Shown here piece after piece: positions 5,120 to 5,273 of a DNA stretch of 5,273 nt (position 1 is its first letter; each line of letters starts with the position of its first letter). The stretch spans positions 1 to 5,273 of the forward strand of contig JAOTST010000139.1 of NCBI GenBank assembly GCA_029864785.1. Direction: 5' to 3'. This stretch comes from Chromatiales bacterium. GTDB lineage: Bacteria > Pseudomonadota > Gammaproteobacteria > Thiohalomonadales > Thiohalomonadaceae. Under the pieces are notes generated by a model. That model saw only the letters and a program-made list of their open reading frames with translations. It was not told where the DNA came from and did no database searches. The position numbers were made by a program, and so were the translations under genes.

Positions 5120-5273
5120 ATGATGGTCTTTAGCGGAAACGCCAATCCACAATTGGCACAAAAGATTGCAAGCCACCTCGGCATGCCGCTAGGTAAGGCT
5201 ATCGTCGACCAGTTCAGTGATGGCGAGGTGATGTTTGAGATCCTCGAGAATGTGCGTGGACAACATGTCTTTC
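5120..5273 (+). CDS. prs: Ribose-phosphate pyrophosphokinase Prs, 5' portion
   Basis: Prs makes PRPP from ribose 5-phosphate and ATP, the precursor of purines, pyrimidines, histidine, tryptophan and NAD. Only the first 51 codons are in the window and the gene runs off the edge. The N-terminus is recognisable by [26 protein letters not shown] and ENVRGQHVF, which align with E. coli KLFAGNATPELAQRIA, RFSDGEV and ENVRGGDIF. The catalytic and PRPP-binding regions lie beyond the window. The start is ATG 5120 or ATG 5123. The first has GAGA nine bases upstream and a stop codon in frame at 5105-5107 closes the frame just before, so the start must lie here. Its place after lolB-ispE-tRNA-Gln is the conserved one. 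Confidence 0.96.
   Translation, partial: MMVFSGNANPQLAQKIASHLGMPLGKAIVDQFSDGEVMFEILENVRGQHVF

Overview
The window reads as chromosome of a gammaproteobacterium. The evidence is the same-strand run TPR lipoprotein - lolB - ispE - tRNA-Gln(UUG) - prs, a gene order well known in that class (in Pseudomonas aeruginosa it is PA4667 - lolB - ispE - prs), together with an outer-membrane lipoprotein receptor (LolB) and a tRNA with an encoded CCA end. I cannot fix the genus from sequence alone. All genes lie on the + strand. I see no IS element, CRISPR array, rRNA or phage gene.

Region 1 (1-1404) is a compact three-gene operon: a permease of the ArsP/DUF318 type whose 5' end is probably cut by the window edge, a 100-residue helical protein with a CC...CC tail, and a 77-residue thioredoxin-fold protein with a CxxC site. 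Permease plus mini-thioredoxin is a recurring pair in bacteria, usually linked to metalloid or thiol chemistry. The middle gene is the least understood part. It resembles a small AhpD/carboxymuconolactone-decarboxylase-like helical domain in which His and Met stand where the redox CxxC normally sits, and it carries two Cys pairs at its C-terminus.

Region 2 (1405-1546) is a 142-base spacer with two tandem hairpins, the second long and nearly perfect, followed by a candidate promoter that overlaps the start of the next gene.

Region 3 (1547-4897) is the housekeeping block. A TPR outer-membrane lipoprotein (LbcA-like) is followed after 29 bases by lolB, the outer-membrane receptor that inserts lipoproteins. 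lolB overlaps ispE, the MEP-pathway kinase for isoprenoid precursors, by 8 bases. The TPR protein is itself a predicted client of the Lol pathway, so the first two products are functionally linked.

Region 4 (4898-5273) holds tRNA-Gln(UUG) only 13 bases after ispE, so it is probably processed from the ispE transcript. A 14-bp hairpin follows, then a short AT-rich leader and the first 51 codons of prs (ribose-phosphate pyrophosphokinase), cut by the window edge.

Most of the window is ordinary. The points worth a second look are the Cys-tailed protein in the permease operon, the hairpin pair at 1427-1489, the promoter/start conflict at 1524-1559, and the hairpin across the ispE stop codon just before the tRNA.
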